DNA from: Peribacillus sp. FSL H8-0477
GTDB lineage: Bacteria > Bacillota > Bacilli > Bacillales > DSM-1321
NCBI RefSeq assembly: GCF_038002765.1
Contig: NZ_JBBODE010000001.1
Coordinates: 1,984,001 to 2,048,000, forward strand
DNA: 64,000 nt
Direction: 5' to 3'
The notes beneath the pieces are model-generated. The model had not been told where the DNA came from and did not search any database. It was given only the letters and a program-made list of their open reading frames with translations. A program made the position numbers and the translations under genes. Of the stretch, positions 19,861 through 28,262 are shown piece after piece (positions within the stretch are counted from its first letter, which is position 1; every line of letters starts with the position of its first letter).

Positions 19861-21069
19861 TTAGTTTCCTGCAAGTTTTACTTTTACTGTATTTCCTGCG
19901 TTGAATAGCTTATAGACACTGTTAATTCGAATAAAGTCTTCCGTTGTATTAATGGCTTGGTTTTCAGCCAATTCGTCTAGATTTTGTTCTGTGAGTTTGT
20001 TGTAGGTTGCTTTGTATTGTGAGCCTGGTCCTTCGTTTTTCCAGACTAAGAATTGCATAGGGCGCCCAACCTTATTAAAGGTATTATCTTTAAAGGTTGG
20101 GTTCAGCGCACCACTTACCAAGATTCCCCGCAAGTTCGGTTTTCCGCCGTCCACATCTTTAATGATATTTTGTGTGATGGCTGGGTTGGACCAGTTCATT
20201 ACACGAATGGCGTCAAGGCGGGTCTTTTCAATGACATTATTCTTAATAACGACGTTTTCATGATATTTTCCTTCTGAATATTTATGTGTTCCAATAGCCC
20301 GATCCAAATTCCTAAATTCATTTTTTTCAATCGTTACATTACGATTAGGCGTCTTATCAAATTTACTCCAAATTTGGCTCCAGCCTTTCGTTGCTCGATC
20401 GGGCGTATCGATGTTAATCGCCTCTTTATTTTTCTTAACGGAAGGTTTCGAGTCAATGAATTTATTATTCGTGATTTTTACCTTATCTGATGCATCCATT
20501 TCAATGAAATGGCCAGACTTCATATGGGTAAAGGTGATATTCTTCACACTGACATTTTGGTTATGTCCCATGATGATCGCAATCGAATCCGGATAATATT
20601 TCAAATCAATACTAACGTTCCCTTCACCAACAAAGGCAATGTTCTTTTCACCTTTATATCCTCCATATGCCCCTTTTTTTGCCGCCTTACTTGGACTGAC
20701 TAATTGGAACATGGAGTGCGAAGCGACCATCTCCTTTGTACCAGTCGTTGTTCCTTTGACCAGCTTCACACCATTTTTCATTTTGATGGTGACGTTGGAA
20801 GGTACATATAGAACATTGCTGATTGAATATGTTCCTTTTTTCAAAACCAACGTTCCGCCGCCCTTTTTCTCTAATTGTTCCAAATATGAACGGAGCAAAT
20901 AATAGTGCTTTGTTTGCTGAGTATACGTTGAAAAATTCATCATATTCCCCTTAAACGTTTTGCTGTCAGGTCCCACTGTATATACTGGACTCGTTGCACT
21001 TGCTTGATGAGGAGCGAAAATAGAGAAAACCAATATCACCGCTGCCACTAACATCCCATACTTTCTCAT
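19861..21069 (-). CDS. Secreted right-handed beta-helix (pectate-lyase-like) protein
   Basis: A signal peptide of about 25 residues is followed by parallel beta-helix coils over most of the 402 residues: repeated patterns such as NVTIKMKNGVKL, NVSVKNITF, KVKITNNKFID and NVVIKNNVIEK. This is the fold of pectate lyase 3 / glycoside hydrolase 28-related proteins. Catalytic residues cannot be assigned by eye, so an enzyme activity on wall polysaccharide or S-layer-bound glycan is only possible. The start ATG 21069 has AAAAGGGG upstream. Single-gene transcript. Confidence 0.82.
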   Translation of the reverse strand: MRKYGMLVAAVILVFSIFAPHQASATSPVYTVGPDSKTFKGNMMNFSTYTQQTKHYYLLRSYLEQLEKKGGGTLVLKKGTYSISNVLYVPSNVTIKMKNGVKLVKGTTTGTKEMVASHSMFQLVSPSKAAKKGAYGGYKGEKNIAFVGEGNVSIDLKYYPDSIAIIMGHNQNVSVKNITFTHMKSGHFIEMDASDKVKITNNKFIDSKPSVKKNKEAINIDTPDRATKGWSQIWSKFDKTPNRNVTIEKNEFRNLDRAIGTHKYSEGKYHENVVIKNNVIEKTRLDAIRVMNWSNPAITQNIIKDVDGGKPNLRGILVSGALNPTFKDNTFNKVGRPMQFLVWKNEGPGSQYKATYNKLTEQNLDELAENQAINTTEDFIRINSVYKLFNAGNTVKVKLAGN

Positions 21070-21145
21070 GATTGCAGAACCCCTTTTATTATGATCTCTA
21101 TAGTAGTATCGGCAAACATTTTAAAATAATGATAAAGACATAAAA

Positions 21146-21176
21146 AAAGACAGGAGCTTTTACACTCGCTGTCTTT
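21146..21176 (-). terminator. Terminator of the 787-aa surface protein gene
   Basis: AAAGACAG/CTGTCTTT stem followed by a T-rich tail on the minus strand. Confidence 0.75.
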
Positions 21177-21191
21177 TTGAGAAGGGGTTTG

Positions 21192-23555
21192 TTACCGTTC
21201 TTTGAATTCAATTATATATTTATTGGATTCAATCTTCTTAACAATCTTCACTAAGATGCCCAAGGGAACTTGTTCAATTTCTTTTTTTCCTGCTTTTCCT
21301 ATTAGCGCATTAATTAATGCGTTGTCCGTTTTAATATCCGTTCCCATATATGATAATAAAAGATCGATGAACTCAACTCCACCAGCAGATTCATCAATAT
21401 CACCAATTGTTAAATGATACTTGTCTTTATTTATTTCTACTGTGGCTTTATGTTTTCCCTTTTCATTTAAACCGTTTTTAGTTATAGTTACATAATCATT
21501 CTCATAGGTTGTAGGCAGATCTTTGCTATCACCTAATTTAATCGTAATATCAATGTCTTTATTATCCTCATTCTCATTGTTTAAATATCCTTTTATAACA
21601 ATTGGTTTATTTAATAATACAGTCCTCAAATTCCCCATTGAGATTCCTTCATCACCTAGGTCATGACTTCCTAATAAATCTTTGACAGATAATGTTGTAC
21701 TGCCTGCTATCTGATATTCCAGCGGAGTAGAACCCATAAGGTTTACTTCTGCTCCTCTAACTTTCACACTATCCAGCACCAATTTCTCGGCATTATCTGC
21801 TGTAATTTTCACTCTAGTGAACATATCTTCGTTCGATGTTCCGGTTAAATCAATAACGTTATCTGATGTCATAGCGACCTCATTACCGCCAACTTCTGCT
21901 GTAACGTTCTTCAACTCAGTAACTGCCACTGGATTTCCAATAAGCTCAATGCTTTCGTCGGCATTAATGATGCTTCCTTGGTCCTCAACTTTTACTTCTC
22001 CCTTAACCGATGGATCTACTTTTATTTCACCGACTACGGTATTTTCTGAGATTTTGATGATTGCATCAGCATTGTTGACAACAACTACGGTATCTTTCAA
22101 ATCGCCAGAAAGAGTAATATTTTCACCTTTTTTTACTGGATCGATATGAAGTTCAGAAATTTTCACGTTTTCAGCAGCAGTAACTGTTGCCCCTGCTTTG
22201 ATGGTCAATTCATTAATCGCCGTCCCTGCCGCAAAATTAACATTCTGTTCGTTACCTTTAACAACTACGTTCGATTTATCGAAATTACCTGCAAAGTTAA
22301 TTGCTTTCGAATGTGTAGATTCTAAATTAATTGTTCCGAATGTATCACCAAGAGAAGAATGCAGATTAACATTTCCACCTGCTTGGTCACTGACTAACAG
22401 ATTCGCAATTTTCGCCCCTGCTCCAGCTACAATGTTTGAGCCGTTTACATCATTCACAATAAGTTCTTTGGCCGTAATCCCATTAAGATGCAGGCTCTTT
22501 TCAGCGATATCCTTTACGACGATTTGTCCGCCATTGTTTTTTAACGCGCTAACTTTTACGTTTTCGAGTGTTATAGTTCCAGCACCTTTATTAACACCGA
22601 TAATGTTTAAGTTGCCGCCAATATTAGCATTACGGAGCTTAATATACCGTTCTTCGCCTGCTGCCACTGTAACATCCTTCGTGTAAGATATGGTTTTCTC
22701 AGGAGTCTTGCCGCCGCTTAGTGTCGGATCTGTAGCTGATTTAGATGTTGCAATGTATAATTTTCCCCAAGCTTTATAATCATCTAGTGTTGGACTATAA
22801 GCTGCGTAGAGCTTTTTGTAAAGTTCGCTCGATGTGCCGACATAATTATGTACTTTATTCTCTGATAATAATTTATTCAGACTAGTATAATAGGTAAGTG
22901 CTTTTTCATAATCTTCATTATTGAAGGAATTGATGAAATTGTCCGTATCACTCTTAAAGCTTAATGAGTATTTCGCAGTGGAAACGATGGCAGATGCTTT
23001 ATCGGAGTATTCTTTAGTTAAAGCAGGGCGAGTTGTTTTACCATAAACACGTTTGATTTGTTTATCTAGCTTTTTTAGATCCGTGCTTACTTGATCATAT
23101 TGTTTTTTTGTATTTTCATTTAGATTAGCAGCTTGTACTCTTTCGTTAAGTACATTACTAGCCGATTTAAGTTCTAATCCCATTTGAACAGCTTCTCTAT
23201 ATTTATCCGTACGTTCGATAACAGGTTTTACCTTTTGAGCAAGACGTGTCTGCAAGACTTTACGTTCTTTTGTATTCTTTACGTTTTTTGTTTCTGCTAA
23301 GGCTTTGTTATACGCCGTTTTTGTTTGTTTGTATAATTTATCATTTGGCAGACCAACAGCCGTTTTTGGATTCGCTTTCTTTCTAGCACCATAATTTATA
23401 TCCTTTTTTAGTTGAACAGCCAATTTCTCTGCTTTAGTTACTGAGTTTTTTGCACTTATTGCAGCATCTGCGTCAATCGGTTGTGCAATAGCCGCAACAC
23501 CTGTTATAGCAGCGGTAACAGTAAGCAGATTTATCATTTTTTTTCTGTTTAACAT
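21192..23555 (-). CDS. S-layer-anchored beta-solenoid surface protein
   Basis: A signal peptide (about 31 residues) is followed by an alpha-helical, lysine-rich N-terminal domain (about 35-260) with the signature VYGKTTRPALTKEY. This corresponds to VYGPSTRKVLVAKY in the S-layer protein and VYGPKVRAVLEKTY in the 5'-nucleotidase of this window. The region matches the SbsC-type domain that binds secondary cell-wall polymer (family knowledge from Geobacillus SbsC). Residues about 285-530 are short strand repeats rich in V, N and G (for example NLNIIGV, TITLENVKV, ELIVNDV) that look like a beta-solenoid. The C-terminus (about 540-787) is Ig-like and acidic. Start ATG with GGAGGA. Probably a minor S-layer-associated protein; function unknown. 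Confidence 0.82.
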   Translation of the reverse strand: MLNRKKMINLLTVTAAITGVAAIAQPIDADAAISAKNSVTKAEKLAVQLKKDINYGARKKANPKTAVGLPNDKLYKQTKTAYNKALAETKNVKNTKERKVLQTRLAQKVKPVIERTDKYREAVQMGLELKSASNVLNERVQAANLNENTKKQYDQVSTDLKKLDKQIKRVYGKTTRPALTKEYSDKASAIVSTAKYSLSFKSDTDNFINSFNNEDYEKALTYYTSLNKLLSENKVHNYVGTSSELYKKLYAAYSPTLDDYKAWGKLYIATSKSATDPTLSGGKTPEKTISYTKDVTVAAGEERYIKLRNANIGGNLNIIGVNKGAGTITLENVKVSALKNNGGQIVVKDIAEKSLHLNGITAKELIVNDVNGSNIVAGAGAKIANLLVSDQAGGNVNLHSSLGDTFGTINLESTHSKAINFAGNFDKSNVVVKGNEQNVNFAAGTAINELTIKAGATVTAAENVKISELHIDPVKKGENITLSGDLKDTVVVVNNADAIIKISENTVVGEIKVDPSVKGEVKVEDQGSIINADESIELIGNPVAVTELKNVTAEVGGNEVAMTSDNVIDLTGTSNEDMFTRVKITADNAEKLVLDSVKVRGAEVNLMGSTPLEYQIAGSTTLSVKDLLGSHDLGDEGISMGNLRTVLLNKPIVIKGYLNNENEDNKDIDITIKLGDSKDLPTTYENDYVTITKNGLNEKGKHKATVEINKDKYHLTIGDIDESAGGVEFIDLLLSYMGTDIKTDNALINALIGKAGKKEIEQVPLGILVKIVKKIESNKYIIEFKER

Positions 23556-23802
23556 TCGTTATCCTCCATATTTTAGAATTTTTGGAATATTAGTTAAGTG
23601 AATATTATCACCCGTGGAATATTTATACAACCTTTTGCAAACGAATTGAGAGTATATACACAGCTATTTCAATCCTTTTGGGTAACTTTGTAAATAATCG
23701 TCAATTTACTAATCCATGTTTCCTATTCGTCTTTAAACACCTACTTTCACCATAAAATTATGATAATATTAACAAAATTATATGTTTAAGGAAGGGTTGG
23801 AT

Positions 23803-24330
23803 ATGAATCGCATTATACTAATCACCGTATGTTTATTAGCTATTACTTCAATAACATCAGGTAGCCTTTACTGGAGTAAGCAGCAGCAGGAGACCGTTAA
23901 CAATGCTAAGGTGACACTTAAAAATGTACAAGCAGCAGAACGCTCACAATCAACAAAGGCTGACCTTCCCGAACAAACTAAAGGTGAGGATAAAACATCA
24001 TTAAGTGAAATTAAAGACTACTATATTTCTCTTTTCAATGACCTCGAAGTACAGGAAACCAGTAAGGCCGATCAACTTCTTGTACAAGCAAAAGCCGATC
24101 AGGTAAGCGGAAAATTTTCCAAAGCTGAAGTAACGACGAAGTACCAGGATTTATCTCAGAAATTAGAGCAAAACGCTGATCAAACATTTGATCTTTTGTA
24201 TGAGGCTGTACATGCTGATTTAAGCAAGAATGGTCACAGTACAAGTGAGGCAAAAGAGTTCAAAACCACCTATCACACTAAGAAAAAAGAACGAATTGAC
24301 CGCATTATGACGAAGTTAAATAAAATGTAA
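23803..24330 (+). CDS. Small exported/membrane-anchored coiled protein
   Basis: No named family is recognised. It is about 175 aa, with one N-terminal hydrophobic segment (residues about 3-24) that could be a signal peptide or an anchor. A charged helical domain with heptad-like spacing follows (SEIKDYYISLFNDLEVQ.. to the lysine-rich end), suggesting a coiled coil outside the membrane. The start is ATG 23803, preceded by AAGGAAGGG; the ATG at 23782 lies before that site. Own terminator. Confidence 0.75.
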   Translation: MNRIILITVCLLAITSITSGSLYWSKQQQETVNNAKVTLKNVQAAERSQSTKADLPEQTKGEDKTSLSEIKDYYISLFNDLEVQETSKADQLLVQAKADQVSGKFSKAEVTTKYQDLSQKLEQNADQTFDLLYEAVHADLSKNGHSTSEAKEFKTTYHTKKKERIDRIMTKLNKM

Positions 24331-24332
24331 GC

Positions 24333-24360
24333 AAAAAAGCTTCCTGCTGGAAGCTTTTTT
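24333..24360. terminator. Bidirectional terminator
   Basis: AAAAAAGCTTCC/GGAAGCTTTTTT stem with a TGCT loop, between convergent genes. The symmetric A/T flanks allow use on both strands. Confidence 0.92.
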
Positions 24361-24362
24361 TA

Positions 24363-25130
24363 TTAAAAAATTCCTAATACCTTTTTTCGCTTAACACGGT
24401 GTGGTTCCTCTTTGTAAACATTTTTCCCCGAAACTAAAAGTTGAGCATTTTCTTGAAAATAGTAAATACGGTCTACCCCATATTTCTTTTCAAGTACTCT
24501 ATAAGCTTGCGCCAACTGAAAAGGTCTACTTGTTGTATTATGAGCATCGGATGCGATAAAGTGGGTCAACTCTGCCTCTATCAGCTGCATACTGAACTTT
24601 TGTATGGTCTTACCGAAAAAACCGGTAATACTGGAGGCCGTTATCTGTGTAAGCGCACCATCTCTTACGAGGTCAAATACTAGTTCTGGTTCTGCAATCA
24701 TTTCTCGGTTTCGCTCAGGATGGACGATAATTGGAATCAGCCCGTTCAATTGGATATCATAAATCAGTTTTTTTGTATATCTTGGAACATGATTAGAAGG
24801 AAATTCAATAAAGAGATATTGACCGCTATTATTGAGCGGCAATATCTCTTCCATTTTATATTCTTCCAGTAACTCTCCGAATATACGGACTTCCTGTCCA
24901 GGCAGAATAGTGAGGTTAATATTCTCTTCAGCTAATCGTTGATTCATTTCCTGTACTTTTTCCAAAATCAACGACTTAGGATTAATGTATTGGCCGTTTT
25001 TATGATGGGGAGTGGCAATGATTGTATCAATACCGTCCAGAACTGCTTGTTGAGCCATTTGAAGACTTTCAGTCAGGTTTTTTGGCCCATCATCCAATCC
25101 TGGTAACAGGTGACAATGAATATCTATCAT
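24363..25130 (-). CDS. ywqE: Tyrosine-protein phosphatase, CpsB/YwqE type
   Basis: PHP-fold manganese phosphatase that removes phosphate from the partner tyrosine kinase. Metal-binding motifs are visible: HCHLLPGLDDG at residues 4-14, TPHH near 40, HPERN near 137 and SDAHN near 194. The length of 255 aa is typical. It is the last gene of the ywqC-D-E operon, 24 nt after the kinase gene, with its own GAGGAG site. In Bacillus this trio controls exopolysaccharide or UDP-glucose dehydrogenase activity; no polysaccharide biosynthesis genes follow here, so the target lies elsewhere. Confidence 0.93.
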   Translation of the reverse strand: MIDIHCHLLPGLDDGPKNLTESLQMAQQAVLDGIDTIIATPHHKNGQYINPKSLILEKVQEMNQRLAEENINLTILPGQEVRIFGELLEEYKMEEILPLNNSGQYLFIEFPSNHVPRYTKKLIYDIQLNGLIPIIVHPERNREMIAEPELVFDLVRDGALTQITASSITGFFGKTIQKFSMQLIEAELTHFIASDAHNTTSRPFQLAQAYRVLEKKYGVDRIYYFQENAQLLVSGKNVYKEEPHRVKRKKVLGIF

Positions 25131-25154
25131 TATTTTCTCCTCTTCTACTCTCTA

Positions 25155-25862
25155 TTACTCTCCGTAATAATAATAGTAATTGCTGTCACTCATTTTCTTC
25201 TGATTTAAAACAACTCCAAGCAGCTTGGCATTAACTGTTTCTAATAAATCCTTTGCTTTAAGCGCTGCATCCACTTGGGTTCTTCCACTGTTCACAACCA
25301 AGATTGTCCCATCGCATTTATTACCAAGAATCTGTGCATCTGTGACAGCGAGCACTGGAGGAGTATCAATCAATATCACTTCATAAGCGTCATATAAATC
25401 TTCTAGCAGTTTATCCATAGCCTGTGAGCCAAGCAATTCAGCTGGATTCGGTGGAATAGGCCCAGTAACAAGGACCGATAAATTCTCGACTTCCGTTTGC
25501 TTGACGGCCTTTTTAAAATCAGTCTGCTTGCTTAAGACATTTGTCAATCCAATTAAATTAGTTAGCTGGAAAGTATAGTGTACAGTTGGCTTTCTCATAT
25601 CTCCATCGATTAACAGCACGCTTTTCCCTTGCTGGGCAAACACAACAGCGAGGTTGGCAGCCGTTGTGGACTTGCCCTCTGCAGGACCCGATGAAGTCAC
25701 GACGATGGATCGGATTTGGTGATCTAGTGAAGAGAACTGTATATTCGTACGGATCGTTTTATATTGCTCAGAGACTGGTGAACGAGAGCTTGTATGCGTA
25801 ACTAATGTCCGGCTGTGCGCCATTGTTCCATGCTTTTTAGTATTCATTTTATTTTGCTTCAA
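25155..25862 (-). CDS. ywqD: Tyrosine-protein kinase (BY-kinase), CpsD/YwqD type
   Basis: Cytoplasmic BY-kinase. Walker A is SSGPAEGKSTTA, Walker A' is VLLIDGDMRKP, and Walker B is VILIDTPP. The C-terminus ends in a tyrosine cluster (NYYYYYGE), the usual autophosphorylation tail. Start: TTG 25862 follows AGGTGA at 5 nt; ATG 25847 is an alternative. The start overlaps the end of the preceding modulator gene, as expected for translational coupling. Confidence 0.92.
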   Translation of the reverse strand: MKQNKMNTKKHGTMAHSRTLVTHTSSRSPVSEQYKTIRTNIQFSSLDHQIRSIVVTSSGPAEGKSTTAANLAVVFAQQGKSVLLIDGDMRKPTVHYTFQLTNLIGLTNVLSKQTDFKKAVKQTEVENLSVLVTGPIPPNPAELLGSQAMDKLLEDLYDAYEVILIDTPPVLAVTDAQILGNKCDGTILVVNSGRTQVDAALKAKDLLETVNAKLLGVVLNQKKMSDSNYYYYYGE

Positions 25863-26598
25863 GAGATTCACCTCGACTGCTATTTTTCCTGCCATTTTGC
25901 CCACTGTACGTTTGCTTTTCTTCTTTTGTAGAAATGACCTGCACAGCTCCTAGTACCGGAAGACCAAGAAGTTTTTCTACATCTTGTTCAGATTTCACCG
26001 TATTATCGAGATATTCAAGCAAGAACGCAAGTCCAATAGATGCCATTAACCCAACTATAAATGCAATTGCCATATTGAGTACAGGCTGCGGTTTAACCGG
26101 GACTGGATTTTCACTTAGCTCAGCTGGAGAAAGAATATGTATATTATCAATTTGCATCAACTTAGCAATTTCCCGTTGAAACACTTTCGCTATCTCATTC
26201 GTAATCAAGACCGCTTTAGCTGGATCATTATTCTGAACGCTTAATGTGACAACTTGTGATTGACCTTCTTGGCTGACACTCAAACTGCCATTCAATCCAG
26301 AAGGTGTCGTATTCAGATTTAATTCCTCAATTACTTGATCCAATATGTATGGACTTTTCATGATGACATTATAGGTTTCAATATATTTAGCATCTGCATC
26401 AAAACCTGCAATGGATGCCAGAGCACCTGCAGCTGCTTGACTAACCAAAATCTGTGTAGACGATTTATATACGGGTTTGATTAAAAAATAACTCATTGCT
26501 CCACTTATTGCCGTTACTAATAAAGTAATACTAATAATTAAAACAATCCTCTTTTTTAATGTCCCAACTAACTCACGTAAACTAACTGTTTCTTCCAT
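25849..26598 (-). CDS. ywqC: Polysaccharide chain-length/kinase modulator, CpsC/YwqC (Wzz)
   Basis: Membrane activator of the kinase. Two transmembrane segments flank an extracytoplasmic loop: about residues 20-43 (IVLIISITLLVTAISGAM) and about 175-195 (MAIAFIVGLMASIGLAFLLEYL). The Wzz pattern PVYKSSTQILV follows TM1, and the proline-rich VPVKPQPVLN precedes TM2. Start ATG 26598 after GGAGGG. First gene of the operon; the long upstream gap to 27262 presumably carries the promoter. Confidence 0.9.
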   Translation of the reverse strand: MEETVSLRELVGTLKKRIVLIISITLLVTAISGAMSYFLIKPVYKSSTQILVSQAAAGALASIAGFDADAKYIETYNVIMKSPYILDQVIEELNLNTTPSGLNGSLSVSQEGQSQVVTLSVQNNDPAKAVLITNEIAKVFQREIAKLMQIDNIHILSPAELSENPVPVKPQPVLNMAIAFIVGLMASIGLAFLLEYLDNTVKSEQDVEKLLGLPVLGAVQVISTKEEKQTYSGQNGRKNSSRGESLEAK

Positions 26599-26613
26599 AA
26601 TTCCCTCCAACAC

Positions 26614-27261
26614 AATCTTTATTTATTTATAAAAAATGCCCGCCTATATTTTCTTATAAACGAGAATGATTGGCTGTTTTACCTCATGCAGAATTTGTGA
26701 ATAATTCTACAAAAGAAAGTTCACCAGTGAAATCTATTGTTAACTTATTTCCGTGTACAATTTCTCAACAGCTGTTTTGAATGTTTTTAATAAGTGAAAA
26801 TAATCATACTTTGACCTTTTACCAATGAGGACGACACTGTTTTCATCCGTTCTTAGATATAACTGAGTTTTGGGGATTCGAGTGAACCGTAGCTATTAAT
26901 TATAAGTTACCGTCTATAGCCCTTCACAAATGGACCAGTTTCCTGAAAAATAACCTATCTTTTTTCTAAAAAAACCCCCTTCTTGATAAATATATAAATT
27001 TATCTCACTTCATTTTTTCCATTTTAACCTATATATCGATTAAATTGGACATTTTTAACGAATAAGCGACGAAAAACTAACTATTTTCCTATATGAAAAA
27101 TAGTTGATAAAAATAAAAAAAACTCCTGATTTTTACATCAGAAATCTCTTTTTTTGATACTTTTAGAAACCTTTAATAACGAATTTCTTTCCCATTGGTC
27201 TTTATTCATTTCTTTCGTATCAAAATAACTAAAAGCCGACTCTATCAACGTTTTTTGAAAT
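26614..27261. other. About 650-nt non-coding region upstream of ywqC
   Basis: Very AT-rich and without a plausible ORF. It has a weak hairpin CTGAT/ATCAG at about 27124-27142 beside an A run. It presumably holds the ywqCDE promoter and leader; no specific box is recognised. Confidence 0.4.
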
Positions 27262-27311
27262 TTAATCAATCGATTGATTAACTAATTTTTCTTAATCAAT
27301 CGATTGATTAA
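27262..27311. repeat. Two identical perfect 20-bp palindromes
   Basis: TTAATCAATCGATTGATTAA occurs at 27262-27281 and again at 27292-27311, 30 bp apart start to start. The second ends 11 bp from the stop codon of the PPC protein gene. This could be an operator pair for a dimeric regulator, or a weak double hairpin acting as terminator or RNA stabiliser. Confidence 0.85.
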
Positions 27312-27322
27312 GAACTTTTTTG

Positions 27323-28075
27323 TTACTGAGCAACTTTAAATGTGTAAGCTCCACCGCCATATTGAATCAGTACATAATACGTTCCTTTAGGTAAAGTAAC
27401 CGTATGGGTACTTTTAGTTGGTTTTTTCACATAATAATCGGTGCGGATTTTGGCATATTCCTTTCCTTTCGCATTTACGATTAAGAGATCACGCTGCTTT
27501 TTAGGGGTATTGTTATACGTAAGACTTACTTTTCTTTTTTTAGTGACGGTAAATTTAAAATAATCCTGATCGGTGAACTCTTGAAGGGCACCCGAATAGT
27601 TTTTTCCAAACGTAATCACATTCGATTTCTTAACGGTATCATTGTCTTCTCTTTCATAGTAATTACTGCTCTTAAAGTTCACTTTCATCTTATATGCCGT
27701 ATTATATATCCCCGAAATAGCGACATAATACGTTCCTTTGCTCAAGCCGATTTCCCGGACCTCATTCCCTTTACTCTTTGTCGTCGTATAGAAACTCGTC
27801 AATTTCTCACCTTTACTAGTAAGGACTTCCACATACCAGCTTCGTTTCGTATTGGTTTGCACCGTAATCGACAAATTACCATTTTTCTTTAACTTTGCCT
27901 TGTACACATGTTCATAATTTCCATTCCCAGTTGAAAGCTTACCGGTTAAATTTTTGTTGAAACTAATTGTTTTTGCCTTCTTAAGATCTACGGCGGCAGA
28001 AACAGGCTGCAAAAGCTGCATCGACATCACACTTACCAATAAAAAACTAATAAAGCCTTTTAAAAATTTGTTCAT
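27323..28075 (-). CDS. Secreted PPC-domain protein
   Basis: A signal peptide (about 28 residues) is followed by two pre-peptidase C-terminal type domains (about 35-130 and 140-250). Each ends in the typical L-x-K/P-G-T-Y-Y-V strand (LSKGTYYVAI and LPKGTYYVLI). No catalytic domain is attached, which is unusual since PPC usually hangs on proteases. The start is ATG 28075, four bases after AAGGTGAT. It resembles the PPC units of the protease at 9769-13200 and may bind surfaces or wall. Confidence 0.82.
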   Translation of the reverse strand: MNKFLKGFISFLLVSVMSMQLLQPVSAAVDLKKAKTISFNKNLTGKLSTGNGNYEHVYKAKLKKNGNLSITVQTNTKRSWYVEVLTSKGEKLTSFYTTTKSKGNEVREIGLSKGTYYVAISGIYNTAYKMKVNFKSSNYYEREDNDTVKKSNVITFGKNYSGALQEFTDQDYFKFTVTKKRKVSLTYNNTPKKQRDLLIVNAKGKEYAKIRTDYYVKKPTKSTHTVTLPKGTYYVLIQYGGGAYTFKVAQ

Positions 28076-28216
28076 GAACATCACCTTTCAATTTTTATTT
28101 ATGTAAAAGAATAACTTATGTAAATATATCTATATTTTACATAAATTACTAACTAATATATACCCTAATTTTCATTATTCAATCATGACTTTCTTCCTAT
28201 TTTCCAACCTAAAAAA

Positions 28217-28245
28217 ACCAACATCCTCATAGGAGAGATGTTGGT
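28217..28245 (-). terminator. Terminator of the nuclease gene
   Basis: ACCAACATC/GATGTTGGT stem with a T run on the minus strand. Confidence 0.85.
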
Positions 28246-28262
28246 AATTACTTTGGCACTAA

